NCBI GenBank assembly: GCA_024349245.1
Contig: JALDNG010000848.1
Coordinates: 32,628 to 96,627, forward strand
Reading direction: 5' to 3'
Length of the DNA: 64,000 bases
Source of the DNA: Neodontobutis hainanensis
Taxonomy: Eukaryota > Chordata > Actinopteri > Gobiiformes > Odontobutidae
Part shown: piece after piece, positions 1 through 12,400 of the stretch
Numbering within the stretch: position 1 is the first letter of the stretch
How the letters are laid out: each line of letters begins with the position of its first letter
Notes under the pieces: model-generated
The model's input: only the letters and a program-made list of their open reading frames with translations
What the model was told of the DNA's origin: nothing
Databases searched by the model: none
Made by a program: the position numbers and the translations under genes

Positions 1-3000
1 ATCATACTACAAAAGATGATTCTATAATTTTTCAGAAATTAATCTGTGATGATAAAAGATTTTTCACATTTAGAAGTTTACTACCACGATTAGTTTTAAT
101 TTATTGCAATGAAAGTTGTTTTTATATTTATTAATTTGGTTAGTTTCGATGAATTAAAATTCTTTTAACATTTAATAATTTTTTATTAGAAGAAAAGGAA
201 ACTTCACGTTTTGCAAAATCGACGTTTAACTTAAAAAGTTAATAATACGGATATATTTAAAAACAAAAAGATGTCATATCTTAAATCAAAGTTGATAAAA
301 CATCAGATTTAATATTAAACAGTATAAAATAATATTTTGGGCAATTTGAAATTTTTCTTACTCTTGTTAAGAGGGTAATAAATTTTTTTTTCAAAATGGC
401 CAAGAGTTATAATTTAAAGTGACTTATTTCAATATTTATATGTTTTATTAATTGTTTAGACAATTAAAATACAATCATCTATTTCTCCTTGATGCCCAAA
501 ATATTATCAAATCTATATTTGCACTAATGTTCAGTTTTTGACACAAATTATTTTACCATTAACAATTTAACTTTATACATTTTGTATTTTTCATTTTTAT
601 AGGTATAATATACGTCTACTATTCGAATATATAAAAATTCTACTTTGAAGCATGGGTATGCCCACTTAACTCTTTTATATTGTGTAATTGATAGTATATA
701 TTTTTAAATAAATTTTTATAAAATAATATTAAAGAATTATATCTTAAAATTTTCATGGAAAATTAAAAAATAAAATGATTTTTAATAAAGACATCATTTT
801 TTGTAAAACGCTTCAAACTCTGAAGGATAAATCATAATTGTTATTTTATATTTTTGATATGATGAATATTATTTTCCTGTTTTTTGATCAAGCTGAAATT
901 TATTCGTATCATATTGTGACTATATTGTTAAACTTAAATATTTTTTCTCACAATAATAAGTACAGGATGTAATTCATAAACTGGTAATGATTCGATTTTA
1001 TAATGTATATATAGTTTTGAAAAGAGAAAATTATCAGTATTAGAAGAATGCGATCAAAAACTTAACTGAAAATACTTAGTTTAACAAATGAAATAAAATA
1101 ATTAATTTTATTTGCAGTAAGTTATTGATGATAATTTGAAAATATATGTATCATAGTTTTCTAATTATTTTTCATATATTTAATAATTTTCATCATCATT
1201 TTAGAAATAAATTATAATAAATTCTTTAATTAAGAATATCATTAGTTCTGGTATTTTGAATTCATTCAGACTTTTTTTATCTATAAAATATAAATCAAAT
1301 TCAATTAATTTTCTATGTGGAATACAAATTTTATCTTTATTTCACTAATGTCGTCTTAAGATACAATTTTAGTTTGTGTACACATATTTTAGATTTTTAG
1401 GAACAATCATCGATATTGTTAGAAATAGCGTTGGAATATAGACCTCTTGAGTATAAAATGTTTTCATATATATTTTATCAGATATAGTTTAAAAATTATT
1501 AAAATGTTTCTAACCAAAATTCATTGTTGTATAATCTATTCGTTTGTTTAAAAGTTTCAAAAATTCAAAATTCTAATTACATAAAATGAAACAATCATGT
1601 TTATTAACATATATTTATGCTATTTCAAATAAAATTCTTATATTCTACTAATTAAAAGTGTTTATTCAGAATTTTTGCTTAAATTATATTTAGAAAAAGA
1701 AAATTAGTAAATTTAAAGACTTATTTATACCTTTAACTGCTCACAACTACGTAGTTAATAATAATAAGCCGTTTTGATGATCATAAATTTATTTTATTTT
1801 AAGTTAAATGATCCTAGATACTTTCTTTTGTTTGATATATATAATATCAATTATTTCTTTTGTATAGTATATATGTGATAAAAATATATATATTTATTTA
1901 ATTGAATGTTTTTTAAATTATCAATTTATTTCATTATTTAGCTTGAATAAAATGTTCATCAGCATCAAAAATTATAATTATACTTTCGATTGATCAAAAA
2001 CTACTGAGATTAAAAATAATTATTCATTATATTTATAAATATGTACGTAATTAGAATATCATATTCATGTCGAGGTTGTAGATTCGGCCTTTATCTCTGA
2101 ATATGGATATTATTCCTCAAATAAATTTCTCATTAGCTTTCTTTATAACTTCATTCATAAAAATTATTTACTCCTGTAAAAAAGTACTATTCCACTTGTC
2201 TAATCAGTAATTTTCAAAACAGAAATATTTTATGGGAGATAGTATTAACTTTTCTACTCCATCATATAAACGATAATATTATTTATTTAAAATTAAGATT
2301 TTCACCAGTTTAAGAGTTTATAAGTTTTCTCTAATATGCTCAGTCATCAAAAATCTATCTCTATCAGCATTTCATACAATATCAGGGATGGTGGGCAGAA
2401 TCGAATTTAGTATCTTATCCTCTCCTTATGAGCTTTATTTTTTTGCAAATCTTCAATTTAAGATTTAACTTATTGTAAGCTTAATGCTTTATATATTGAA
2501 ATGAATTGTTTTTTTGCAAACTTTTGCGACGATAAATATCAAAAATAAATATCCAAATTAGTGTTAATCTATATTTAATATTTTTAGCCTCTTTATTTTA
2601 GAGATGAGTTAATACACTTTTTGTTTAACAAATAACACTTTTTATATCGACAAAAATATTTTAATGTCATATATATAGTTGTATAAAATAAATATTTTTC
2701 AAATTTTCTTTTTATACGCATCATATATTATGAATGTTGGTTCATAAGATAATGAATTTAATGTATATATCATAAAATTATTCTTCAGAAAATTCCATTC
2801 ATCTTAACTAGATATCATCAATTTCTCAATCAGAGATATATGGCCTCTTTTCACAGGCTATTTAAAACATGAAATAAATATAAAATCTTTACTATGATAA
2901 AGAATTTCATCTTTTAAGATTAATAGAAAATATATATTGTTTACTAATCACGCTCAAATCTAACTTTTAATTTTTTTCAAATTTACCTGAATTTCTATTT

Positions 3001-6000
3001 TCAATCAGCAATAAAATTTGTGATATTCATATCTGTTAAAAAATATTTTTTTAATTGTTTCGAATTTTCAATTGTCTGTTTTGTGTCTTCGTGTATTATT
3101 TTCATAAATAAGTATTTCAGAATTTTAGCTAAAATTATTTTGATTCATAATATTTCCATGCTTAATTTCAGTCACAAATTTTATAAAAATCACTTGTTTT
3201 GTTTTAAATATTTTTAAATCGACATGACTTTAACATTAATTTTGCATTTTAAGATGGTATGTATTTTATTTTTAATTGAACGTTTACGTATTTATTCAGA
3301 TTAATAATCAAATTCTATAAAATAAATGAAAAATATTTCAAATGAAAAATTTTATTGTTTTAATAGAACTATTTGTTATCATCAGTAATTTTAAAAATTT
3401 ATTAGCTTGATCCCTTTGTATTACTGATGGACAATCACTTATATTAACTTATTTAAATAATTTTGCCTGTTTGTTATAAATATTTTGATTTTTAATCAGA
3501 CAAATAAATGTGTAAAAATTGAATTTTCATATTACATACTCATTAAAAGTTTGTGTCGTGTATTTAATTTAACCTTTTTTTGATGTACGATAAGATTAAA
3601 AAGAAATTTTTTAACATAATATTTTACTTTATTTACATTTTTTACATCAGAAGCTCAAATAAAAAAATTTAAAAACTAAAAACATGAGACTTTTGATATA
3701 AAGTTTTTTAATATACTTTTCAATCAAAAGTAAATTTCCGTTATTCATGTTCATAATATTTCACAGATCAAATTTTATTTTTAAAATTTTTAAGGATATT
3801 ATATGTGTTTTAAAATATTTTCAATCCCTAAGCATATGCTAGACAACAGATTTAAGAAATTTTTTTTTCATGTTTGTTATTTCATGTCATTAATGAAATG
3901 AATAAAATAAAGACTATTTGTTTTTTTAAATTATCAATTATATTTTAAGAAAAGGAAATTTAATGTGAAAGAAAAGAAGCAGATCACACAAATATTTTTA
4001 AATGATCGTTTATCTATGGTTAAGTATTTTGATAATAACTTATTTTTAAGGAAAAACGCGTGCATTCGGATGTTTATTTGACTATTCTTTGTTTGTTAAA
4101 CAGGTCAAAAACAACGATATTATTAATTAGTGTTTATAATATGTCAATTAAATCTTAAATAATATTTATTGAAAGAATCATCTTTAATTTCGAATATTGT
4201 TATCTCTTAGCTCTGATTCAATTGTTATGAGTTAAAGCATTCATACAGAATTTAAACATTTTGACTTATAGATTTACAAATAAAAAAAAACTGATGTACT
4301 GATATCAAATTTAGATTAATATTTGTTTACATATTTTGCTTACATTTACTGTCAAATTGAATAATATGGATTTAATAACTATGAATAAAAAATTGTAAAG
4401 TATTATCCTTAAAAAACTGAATCTTAAATTAGTTTGAATAAAAATATTATTCCTATGAATGTTAAATTTTATTATATTTGGATGTATGATCAATATACAA
4501 AAAATACATCTATAAATGTATAATTGAAAAAATAATACGAATTTTTATGTTTTCAATATTTTAAAGAGGATATCGTCAAAAATTGAACTGTAGAAAATTT
4601 TTGATTTTAGTTTAGCAATTTAGTTATTTATTTTTGCGTTTCTGGTTATTTAACTTAACGTTAATTTATATGTATCTCAAATAGATAATTTTGCGCAATT
4701 TTATATTATTTGGGATTCGTATTTCTTGACTATATATTTAGTAAAAAAAATCATCAATAAAATATTTTATATACACAAATGAATGAATTTAATCAAGCAA
4801 TAAAATTTAGCTATATCCAAATAAAAGCATTAATTTTATCAAATTTCATGATTTATGAAAATTTTTTGTTCCATAATTGATATTTAAAACCGCAGTTAAT
4901 TAAGATTACTAAATATTATTCGTGAACTTTAAAAAAATTTATATTTATTTTTTGTATACATTAAACACAAAATTGAACCATTAATTTCTTTTTGATGAAC
5001 ATTAACAAAGTATTACTATAAAATCTTGGAATTATGAACAAAATTACAATATAATTATTTTACTAAATAAAATTTAACTAAACTTTGAATCACTTTTTTT
5101 ACAAGCATTTATATTCATGCTCAAGATACTCGAAAAACAAATAAAAAAGATATTATATTTAAGAAATTATTTGAAATAATTTGTGTTTTGTTAATTGTTA
5201 ATAATTAATTCGGTTGGTAGGATAAAATGATTCAAATAAAAAACAAAAAATAATTTTGAAAATTCAATTCAAATAGAAATCTTAGGAAGATCTTTTTTAA
5301 CATGAAGTCACTCTTGAACATAAAATCTTCCTACATTTCAAATATATTTAAACAAATTTTGATCATTAATTTAAAAATTATGTGAGCTATTTTAGAATTA
5401 TACATGTTCTGAACGTTATCTATATTTACACATCAATTAATACATTCTCTCTAGAGGTAAACATCCATCAAAAACATTTAAACTTATCGTATATTGTTCC
5501 AAAATTATGAATCGTAAATTTGAGTTTTGAATATAATATGTTACATAGTCTATTTAGCTTTGTATCAGGTGGTTTATAAACTATATTAAAAAGTAATTCA
5601 ACGATTCTAAGCTTTTTTTATGGAATAATAATTGCTGATATAAATATTTTTTGAGAAAAATTTTTAAACTACTTTTATCGTCATAACCGATTTCGTTGGG
5701 GTATTGGTTTTCATAACATGTTACCAGTGATGACTTTAAACAATTAATAGTCTTTCACCACAAAAAATGTTATTTTAACATTATGACTATAGTTCTGATT
5801 AAAAAGAATAAAAAAACTGCCTATCCAATCATAAAAATAGTAAACATTTTGAATATTAATTGTAAACAAAGTTATAAAAATCCTAATCATCTCATTATCA
5901 AAAAATCAAATTTATTCACATGTTAAAAGTGGCATATGTCCCACTTTTTTGTTGTGCATTATATTGTATTTAAATAATGAACCATCAAATTCAATGTACT

Positions 6001-9000
6001 TATACATTTTAGTCAACTCTTTAAATTTATTTAAAAAAATAGATTTTAAACTCAAATATAAATATACACTCATAAATGTCTTGTTTTAATTTTTATGCAA
6101 TACACCTTTGTCTTATTTATGATCATATATATTCACCATTTTACTTAAAGCCATAAGAAATTAAATTATTATGTTAATTCATTGAACAAATTCTTTTACT
6201 TCTTGTCAATTTAAATTCGAAATCTGTTCATTGTCTTAAAAATCTCAAAAATATATAAAATATAATCAACAGGTAGTTAATCTTTACGGATTAACTTGGT
6301 AAGTATTATAATATGATCTGAAATAAATTTAAATTGATGATACATTTTTTCATTATTGTAATATATAAAGTCATATACATACAAAATTTAATTTTAGCAA
6401 TCATTTTTTTAATATTTTTGTTACTTTAAAATTCTACGACTTAACTTCCTTTCAGGTAATGACACAAATATGAATTTGATCATGCTAGATGTTCATTTAT
6501 TTGTTTTAAATAAATCACAAAAGATTAAAATATCGTGATTTGTTTCTTATTTATCAGCTTGAACGTTAATTATATATTTTGATTCTTTTCTTTTTATTTG
6601 TAAAAGTTAAAATATCAATGTTATATATATTTTTAATATAAAATTGATATTTTTTCTGCGATATATCTAACTTTAATTTTCTGTCTATATGATTTGTATG
6701 ATTTGCAATTATTTTTTAATATTGTATAAACAAATTACAATAAAAAAATTAATTTACCTTGTATGTTTAACCAACAGCTTTTTCTATTTTTTTAGATTCA
6801 TTTATAATGTATTAAATTTGAGTATTTTCAAATAAATATAGTTTTCAATTCCGTCATAGTTACAGTGATCAAACAAAACATTACATGAAGTTTCAAATAT
6901 ATTTATTTTGAATATTTTTCTGATAGTTAAATACTAAATACATTTAATGACATTTATGTTATGAAAATTTGTAAATAAAGTAAATTCTACTTTTTTATGA
7001 TTTACACTTAATCAAAAATAAGTAACAATTCTACATTATCGATTTAAAATATTTCAAATTTTAAGAAACGAATTTTTTTACAATATAAACTCTCAATACA
7101 TGTTCTGTTTTATATTTATCAATATTATTTATGATATTCTAAAGAATATCAAAAAATTTATATCAAATAACATTTTTTCGAAGATATATCACAAATTTAT
7201 TTGTTAATAATAGGCATAATAATTTACAAAGACTAATCGGTAATATTTATTAAATACCTAACGTCAAAATAATCACAGTTAATATCATTTTTATAATTAA
7301 CAAATAATTTTATTTAAATATGTAAATATATTCTTAATAAATTTCAAATTAACAATTTACGTTTTTTAAAGGAATAAATTAGAAAATTTATATTTTTTTA
7401 GAATAAAGATTTAAATTTTCAGTTTATGTATTTAAACCAAAAGAACCAGTATATATAAAACTAAAAAACTTCTAATGAATAAATTAAACACATTTTTAAA
7501 TTAATTTAATATATATTAGAAGAACTAGTGTTTTATCCTTATAATTTATTGTATCAATTCTGAATTATTTTGATTTATAGAAAATACATTATCATGTTTG
7601 TATTGCTATTTGTTTCGATATGGCAGCTTTATTCGTAAAAAACTATATTTTTGGTGTCGTAGAAGTCAGAATATTTTTTTGATTCTTTTGTTTCCTTTAT
7701 ATAAAACATCTTGATATATTTCACATTTTGTGTTTTTATGTTAATTTATATTTTATCAGGATTCCAGTTCATTTAACTACTATTTAAATAAAATATAATA
7801 AAGAATTAGAAAATTATCTGCGACGGGATCCCCTCTAAAAAGTTACAGATAAAATACGATATTTATGCATTTTATCATTTTATAGTAAATTTTAGATTTT
7901 TGAACTTCGTTCGTAATTTTACCAGTTGATCAATAAGATACTTATTAATTTAACATTTTCAATATAAAATGATTTTTTAAAAAGAAAATTAAATTGAAAT
8001 TCAAAAATATTTCTTTTCATCTTCTTAGATATGTTTTCATAATAAATGATAAAATCTTTGAATATATTCTAGGATTAATTTTGTTTTTGAAGACTTTTGA
8101 ATACAATACATGTTACATTATTTTAACATTTTTAAACAAATATATAACATTCAAAAAATAAATTAAGTCTTCTAACATTTGACGTCATTCATTTTTTTAA
8201 TGTTATAAAAATGTGTTAAAATTAAATTTTTATAAAATGTTTAAGAAAAATACTTTGAAGATAATGTTCCAATTATTAAAAATTGTCTTAATGTAAATTA
8301 AATACCATTATGTATAAATTGTATTTTGGTTTCATTGACTATTCTATGCCGGTACAATTATTCATTTAATATTTGAAAAATTCAATTATTTTATGATTTA
8401 GTTTCTTAAAATACTCAATATAAATTGTGTTATTTGAAAAACCTTTGTAGATTATTCAATTCATTTTATTGTCATAACCAATTCAAATTCTATACTAAAT
8501 TTCAAGGACATACTTATAATTTATATAGTATTATTGGTATTTAACCGTATATTAATATTCTATACGTATAGAATTAGATTATAATTTCGTAATATCTCAT
8601 ATCGTTTTTATATATAGATTGTTGCTAATATGTATTTTTGAACACTTTATTGTGAAAATTTTTTCTTTTACGTTAGCCTCATTCACTTTGCTGCATTTAC
8701 GATAATTTTACTGTTGACCTAGTTAAATATTTGATAATATAATTTAAATCAGAGGCTAAATTTTTTAAATAATCAACAAAATGTTAAGCTTTTCTTATTT
8801 TGAGAAGAATTTAAAGTGTCTTAAGTAAAAATATTTTTCAAGTTTAATTTATTTGAATTTTTATATAAAAATTTCAAGATGATCAAATTCTTATATAATA
8901 ATATAATTATAATCAAAAATTATAAGATTAAATGATTCTTAACTGATAATAGATTTATTTCTTCAGTATATATTCAAATTTACCTAATTTTGTCAAAACA

Positions 9001-9390
9001 CAATTTTTTTCTAAAATTCTACATCAGGAATAAATAAAAAGAGAGCGATTTTAGCATATATCTCAAAATATTTACATTTTCCATAAGTTAAATCAACTTA
9101 TTTTGTTAAATTTAAAAAATTAACATTTAAATGATATTTAATAACGTAGTTTAAAATTAGAAAAATTGAGAAAAAATAGTTATTGTGTCCAAAAAATATC
9201 ATAATAGATAAAATTCTGTATTTTTGGAACTATTTTAATGAGCCGTACAGCTTTCTTTAAACATCTGTGTCAAATATTCGTCAACATATGACTAAAATTA
9301 GTTGGATTTATACTGTCCCCCAAGCATATCTATATTCATCAAACTGTCCAAGAAATAAAATCTCGATGTATTTTCCACATTCTATGCATT
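1..9390. other. AT-rich gene-free stretch
   Basis: No reading frame here has coding-like composition. The two ORFs of 60-65 codons (3020-3217 plus, 4311-4493 minus) are rich in F, I, K, N and Y codons, as expected by chance at this base composition. I see no homology to any family, no tRNA-like arms and no long tandem repeat. The only local oddity is the GC-rich hairpin near 7.81 kb, listed separately. Confidence 0.6.
7814..7852. repeat. GC-rich island flanked by a 7-bp inverted repeat
   Basis: TTATCTG (7814-7820) and CAGATAA (7846-7852) form a perfect 7-bp inverted repeat. It encloses a 25-base segment that includes the palindrome GGGATCCC and is far richer in G+C than the surrounding kilobases. 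It could be a hairpin, a remnant of a small inverted-repeat element, or chance. No function can be assigned. Confidence 0.35.
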
Positions 9391-9398
9391 TATCAATT

Positions 9399-10904
9399 TT
9401 AGTGGAAACGACCGTGCGACAAATCTAAACTTATATCTTTGAATACTAATGTATTTTGATCAATAAAAAGTTTCAAAAGTTGCAAGACGTCATTCTGAAA
9501 CGAAGGTATAATTCTATTTGTGGTCAATGTTTTTCCATATTTTTTAATAAGAACCTGCATTCGTGATTCAAAAGAACGAAAATTTACTATCGTTTTGAAT
9601 GGTAGAGCAGGATTCATAGATTTAAAAGTAGTAGGCGTGCCAAATAGATCATCATCAGCTGCTTTAACCAAAATATAAAGCACATGGTCAAGGAATACTT
9701 TTTCAATATCATTTCTAAGTAGCAATCTGAAATTGTAAAATGATCTATCACGGTCAAATATATTTATCTTTTGAAGAAGTGGTGAATCAAATTTAACTTT
9801 TTCTTCGTTTTGTTTTTGATTCAGATCAACATTTAAATATCCAGCATTTCGATATTCAAGCAATTTTGGGTAATTCTCAAGAGCCATTTCTTGTATAAAC
9901 CTTTTAAAAGCGCGAGTTTTTATTTTTTGAAGAGTTTTTAATTCTGGGTGATATCTCCATCTATATCACAATGAGATTCACTTCCCTTTACCCTCTTTAT
10001 TCTGTCATTTTCTGTATCTTGTCCATGAAATTTTCGCTTTATTGCAGATTCCTGTAATAAACCTGACATTGACACTACTCGATGCCAACATATCAGAAAT
10101 TGTTAAACCGGATGGATCGATCCAGAAAAGTGACTTTTATCAACCTGTGTTTCTACATTTTTTCGACGTTTATTCCTTCAGACGTTTCTGTGTAACTATC
10201 ACTACATCCTGCTCCTTTAATATTATGAAGATATTTACCATTAAAATACTCTTTTTCATATGTTCGGGAAGCTCTTATATCGGTCGATTTAAACGCATCC
10301 GTGTAAGCATCTGGCATAACTAAAGAAGTTTGTGAAAACGCTGGTAATGTTAATAATTCAATCATCTTTGTACATTTCGATTTTGCCTTAACATGGTCAA
10401 AATTAGTTTGTGTTGAACATATAGAATGTTGCTTGGAATCAATACCGATCTTTTGTAGTGAAGGAGAATTTCTAGAAGACACTACTGAACTTTGTTCTTC
10501 TACTAAAGTCGGTAAACTCGTTTCAGATGTTTCTTTAGATATTGTTGTCTCTTTGGTTTCTGAATCTGATTGAATTGCATTATGGTCATCTTTAGATTTA
10601 ACACTTAATGCGTCATCTAAATGTATAAAATTACGGTCTAGATTCGAATTGTGAGACGGTAAACATAGAAAATTTCCTTCTATAAATTTAGTTTTCGAGC
10701 ATTCTGTTGGAATTTGGTCAATTTGCGAGACAAATTTAAATGATTCTAAATTATTCTGTTCATTGGTTGACTTTGGATTCAATGATAATTCTGGATTAAA
10801 TTGATCTTTTTGAATTTTTTGTAACTTGCTTAAATCATTAAATTTAGGAGGCGAATAGATCGTTTCCATGACAAAATTATCCAGAAATGAAAAATGTTTT
10901 TCAT
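9399..10904 (-). pseudogene. Broken copy of a novel secreted-protein gene (family member 1)
   Basis: This is homologous to the gene at 44454-46294. Three blocks in different frames line up with that gene. (1) An ATG at 10904 opens MKNIFHFWIILS, a signal-like hydrophobic start matching MNTLIIFWLNFIAG of the other copy. After about 12 codons the homology moves to the frame of the 238-codon ORF (10869-10153), where IYSPPK matches ICPPK. (2) That ORF encodes a Ser/Lys/Asp/Glu-rich, probably disordered region with DAYTD and SDSYTE motifs and ends at a stop before KSLFW (10122-10136). (3) A 162-codon ORF (9887-9399), open upstream to about 9970, carries the conserved helical domain: ENYPKLL, FDRD, LPFK, a block beginning SRMQ, and QND..QLL. 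At least two frame changes and a ~200-bp segment between KSLFW and NYPKLL that the other copy lacks argue for a pseudogene. Unrecognised introns could explain the internal break but not the one 35 bases after the first ATG. Function unknown. Confidence 0.6.
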
Positions 10905-10952
10905 TTACTTGTTTAAACCAAAGGTAGTTACCATGAATATTATCTTACTACC

Positions 10953-11068
10953 ATGCGCACTTACATTGAATTTTTTAAATATTTCACATTTTATAATTGA
11001 TTTTAAAATTAATATAAAAATCAAATTAATTAATTCGAAGAAAAGAAAAAAAAGTACGAATAGCGCAT
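10953..11068 (-). promoter_or_regulatory. Paired ATGCGC/GCGCAT hexamers upstream of family member 1
   Basis: ATGCGC lies at 10953-10958, about 49 bases upstream of the first ATG at 10904. GCGCAT lies at 11063-11068, about 159 bases upstream. Such G+C-rich hexamers are rare in this window; by reading I count about seven on both strands. The paralogue at 46294 has two of the others in the matching upstream position. A shared promoter element or transcription-factor site is an inference from this positional conservation. Confidence 0.35.
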
Positions 11069-11099
11069 GGCAGAATGAAATGGAATATAATATTTCCAC

Positions 11100-12400
11100 T
11101 AATTACCATAAAATAAAAAGTGAAAATATAAAACACTTTATTTCAAATTAAATTTATTTAGCTGTACTTTTAAAAATAATATTTTAATATATCTACTTCA
11201 AAATTAAGAGACGAGGAAAAATATCAAATGGCAAGTAAGCCGAAACAATTAAAATATTAGTAAACGTTTTAAAACGTTATGAATAACTTTTATATCACAA
11301 AATATTTTGTTTAATCTTTGAAAAATTAAGAAACATAAATATTTATTATTAAAATATCTATCATCAAAATTCATAATATTTTAATGCAGACAGGAAAAAT
11401 TTAATATTTAATGTGAGATGGTGGTTTATAATACTTTTAATACACATTTCGTCATTAAAGTTTCTATATTTACAAAAAATATATTTTATAATTGTTGTAT
11501 ACTTTTCATTTTCATTAGATACCAAAATTTTATTTATTTTATATTTAAATAAAAATGTACGTGTTATAAATTATAAAAACAAAATCACAAAAAATTAAAA
11601 AATAATTGCGGAAAATCATCTATGTATAAATGTATTATTTATTGACGTTAAATTGAACAAATTAAATCTATATTTAAAAAAATTGAGATATATATTGTCA
11701 TCTTTCAACAACTTATAAAAAAAAATAGTTTCGATTCCTAAAATTTTATTATTCATAGATCTGATTTCTTAGGAGTAATAAAGTTTTAATTAAATTTTAA
11801 AAACATTTATTGACAAATTTTTCTCTTTTACATCGACTAAAAATTATATTATTTTCAAAAAAATCAAGATTATAACTTGTTAGATGTTAAAAATATTTAA
11901 GATTATGAAAAATATAATATATTTGATTGAAAAATTCGATAATTAACGTAAATAAAAAAAATACTGATAGTTTTACAAATAAAATGGATTTTTAGTATCT
12001 AAATAAGTTTAAATTTTTAATTTATCTTTTAAATATATGACAAAAATTTGTATTTTGTAATTCATAATGCACGTAAATACGTAAATGAGTAATATGATGA
12101 CAAATATTAAATATTTTGATTTCATAGTTCTATATCGCACTTAAGATTTGATGAAAATACTTTCTTTTAAATCTTAACTGAAATAATTTTAAAATTTACT
12201 CTGTTAAAAAATATTAAAAATTTTCAGATTTATGATAATTATTACATACATATATATAGCCATCAAATATCTCTGTCAGAACAGTTCGTACATAAATGGA
12301 TAATTTTTTTCTTACTCTCAAATTGATGAGCAGTTTTATAATTCTAATCTTATATGGATTTAAACACTGTATCACTTAAATTACCCTGCTTTTGAACAAT
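11100..12400. other. AT-rich spacer
   Basis: This stretch separates the family-1 pseudogene from the plus-strand retroelement. Its ORFs (10894-11151 plus, 11413-11598 plus) are A/T-codon chance frames. The 5' LTR of the adjacent element may lie in the last few hundred bases, but I could not recognise a matching pair of LTRs. Confidence 0.5.

Noticed and set aside
3020..3217. Short AT-rich ORFs across the deserts (also 4311, 11413, 30381, 32885, 41855, 46581, 51184)
   Set aside because: Composition of F, I, K, N and Y, no motif, and lengths expected by chance at this base composition.
10042..10323. 93-codon plus-strand ORF
   Set aside because: It overlaps the antisense conserved coding of family member 1; its reading has no support and the minus frame shows homology to the 44.5-46.3 kb gene.
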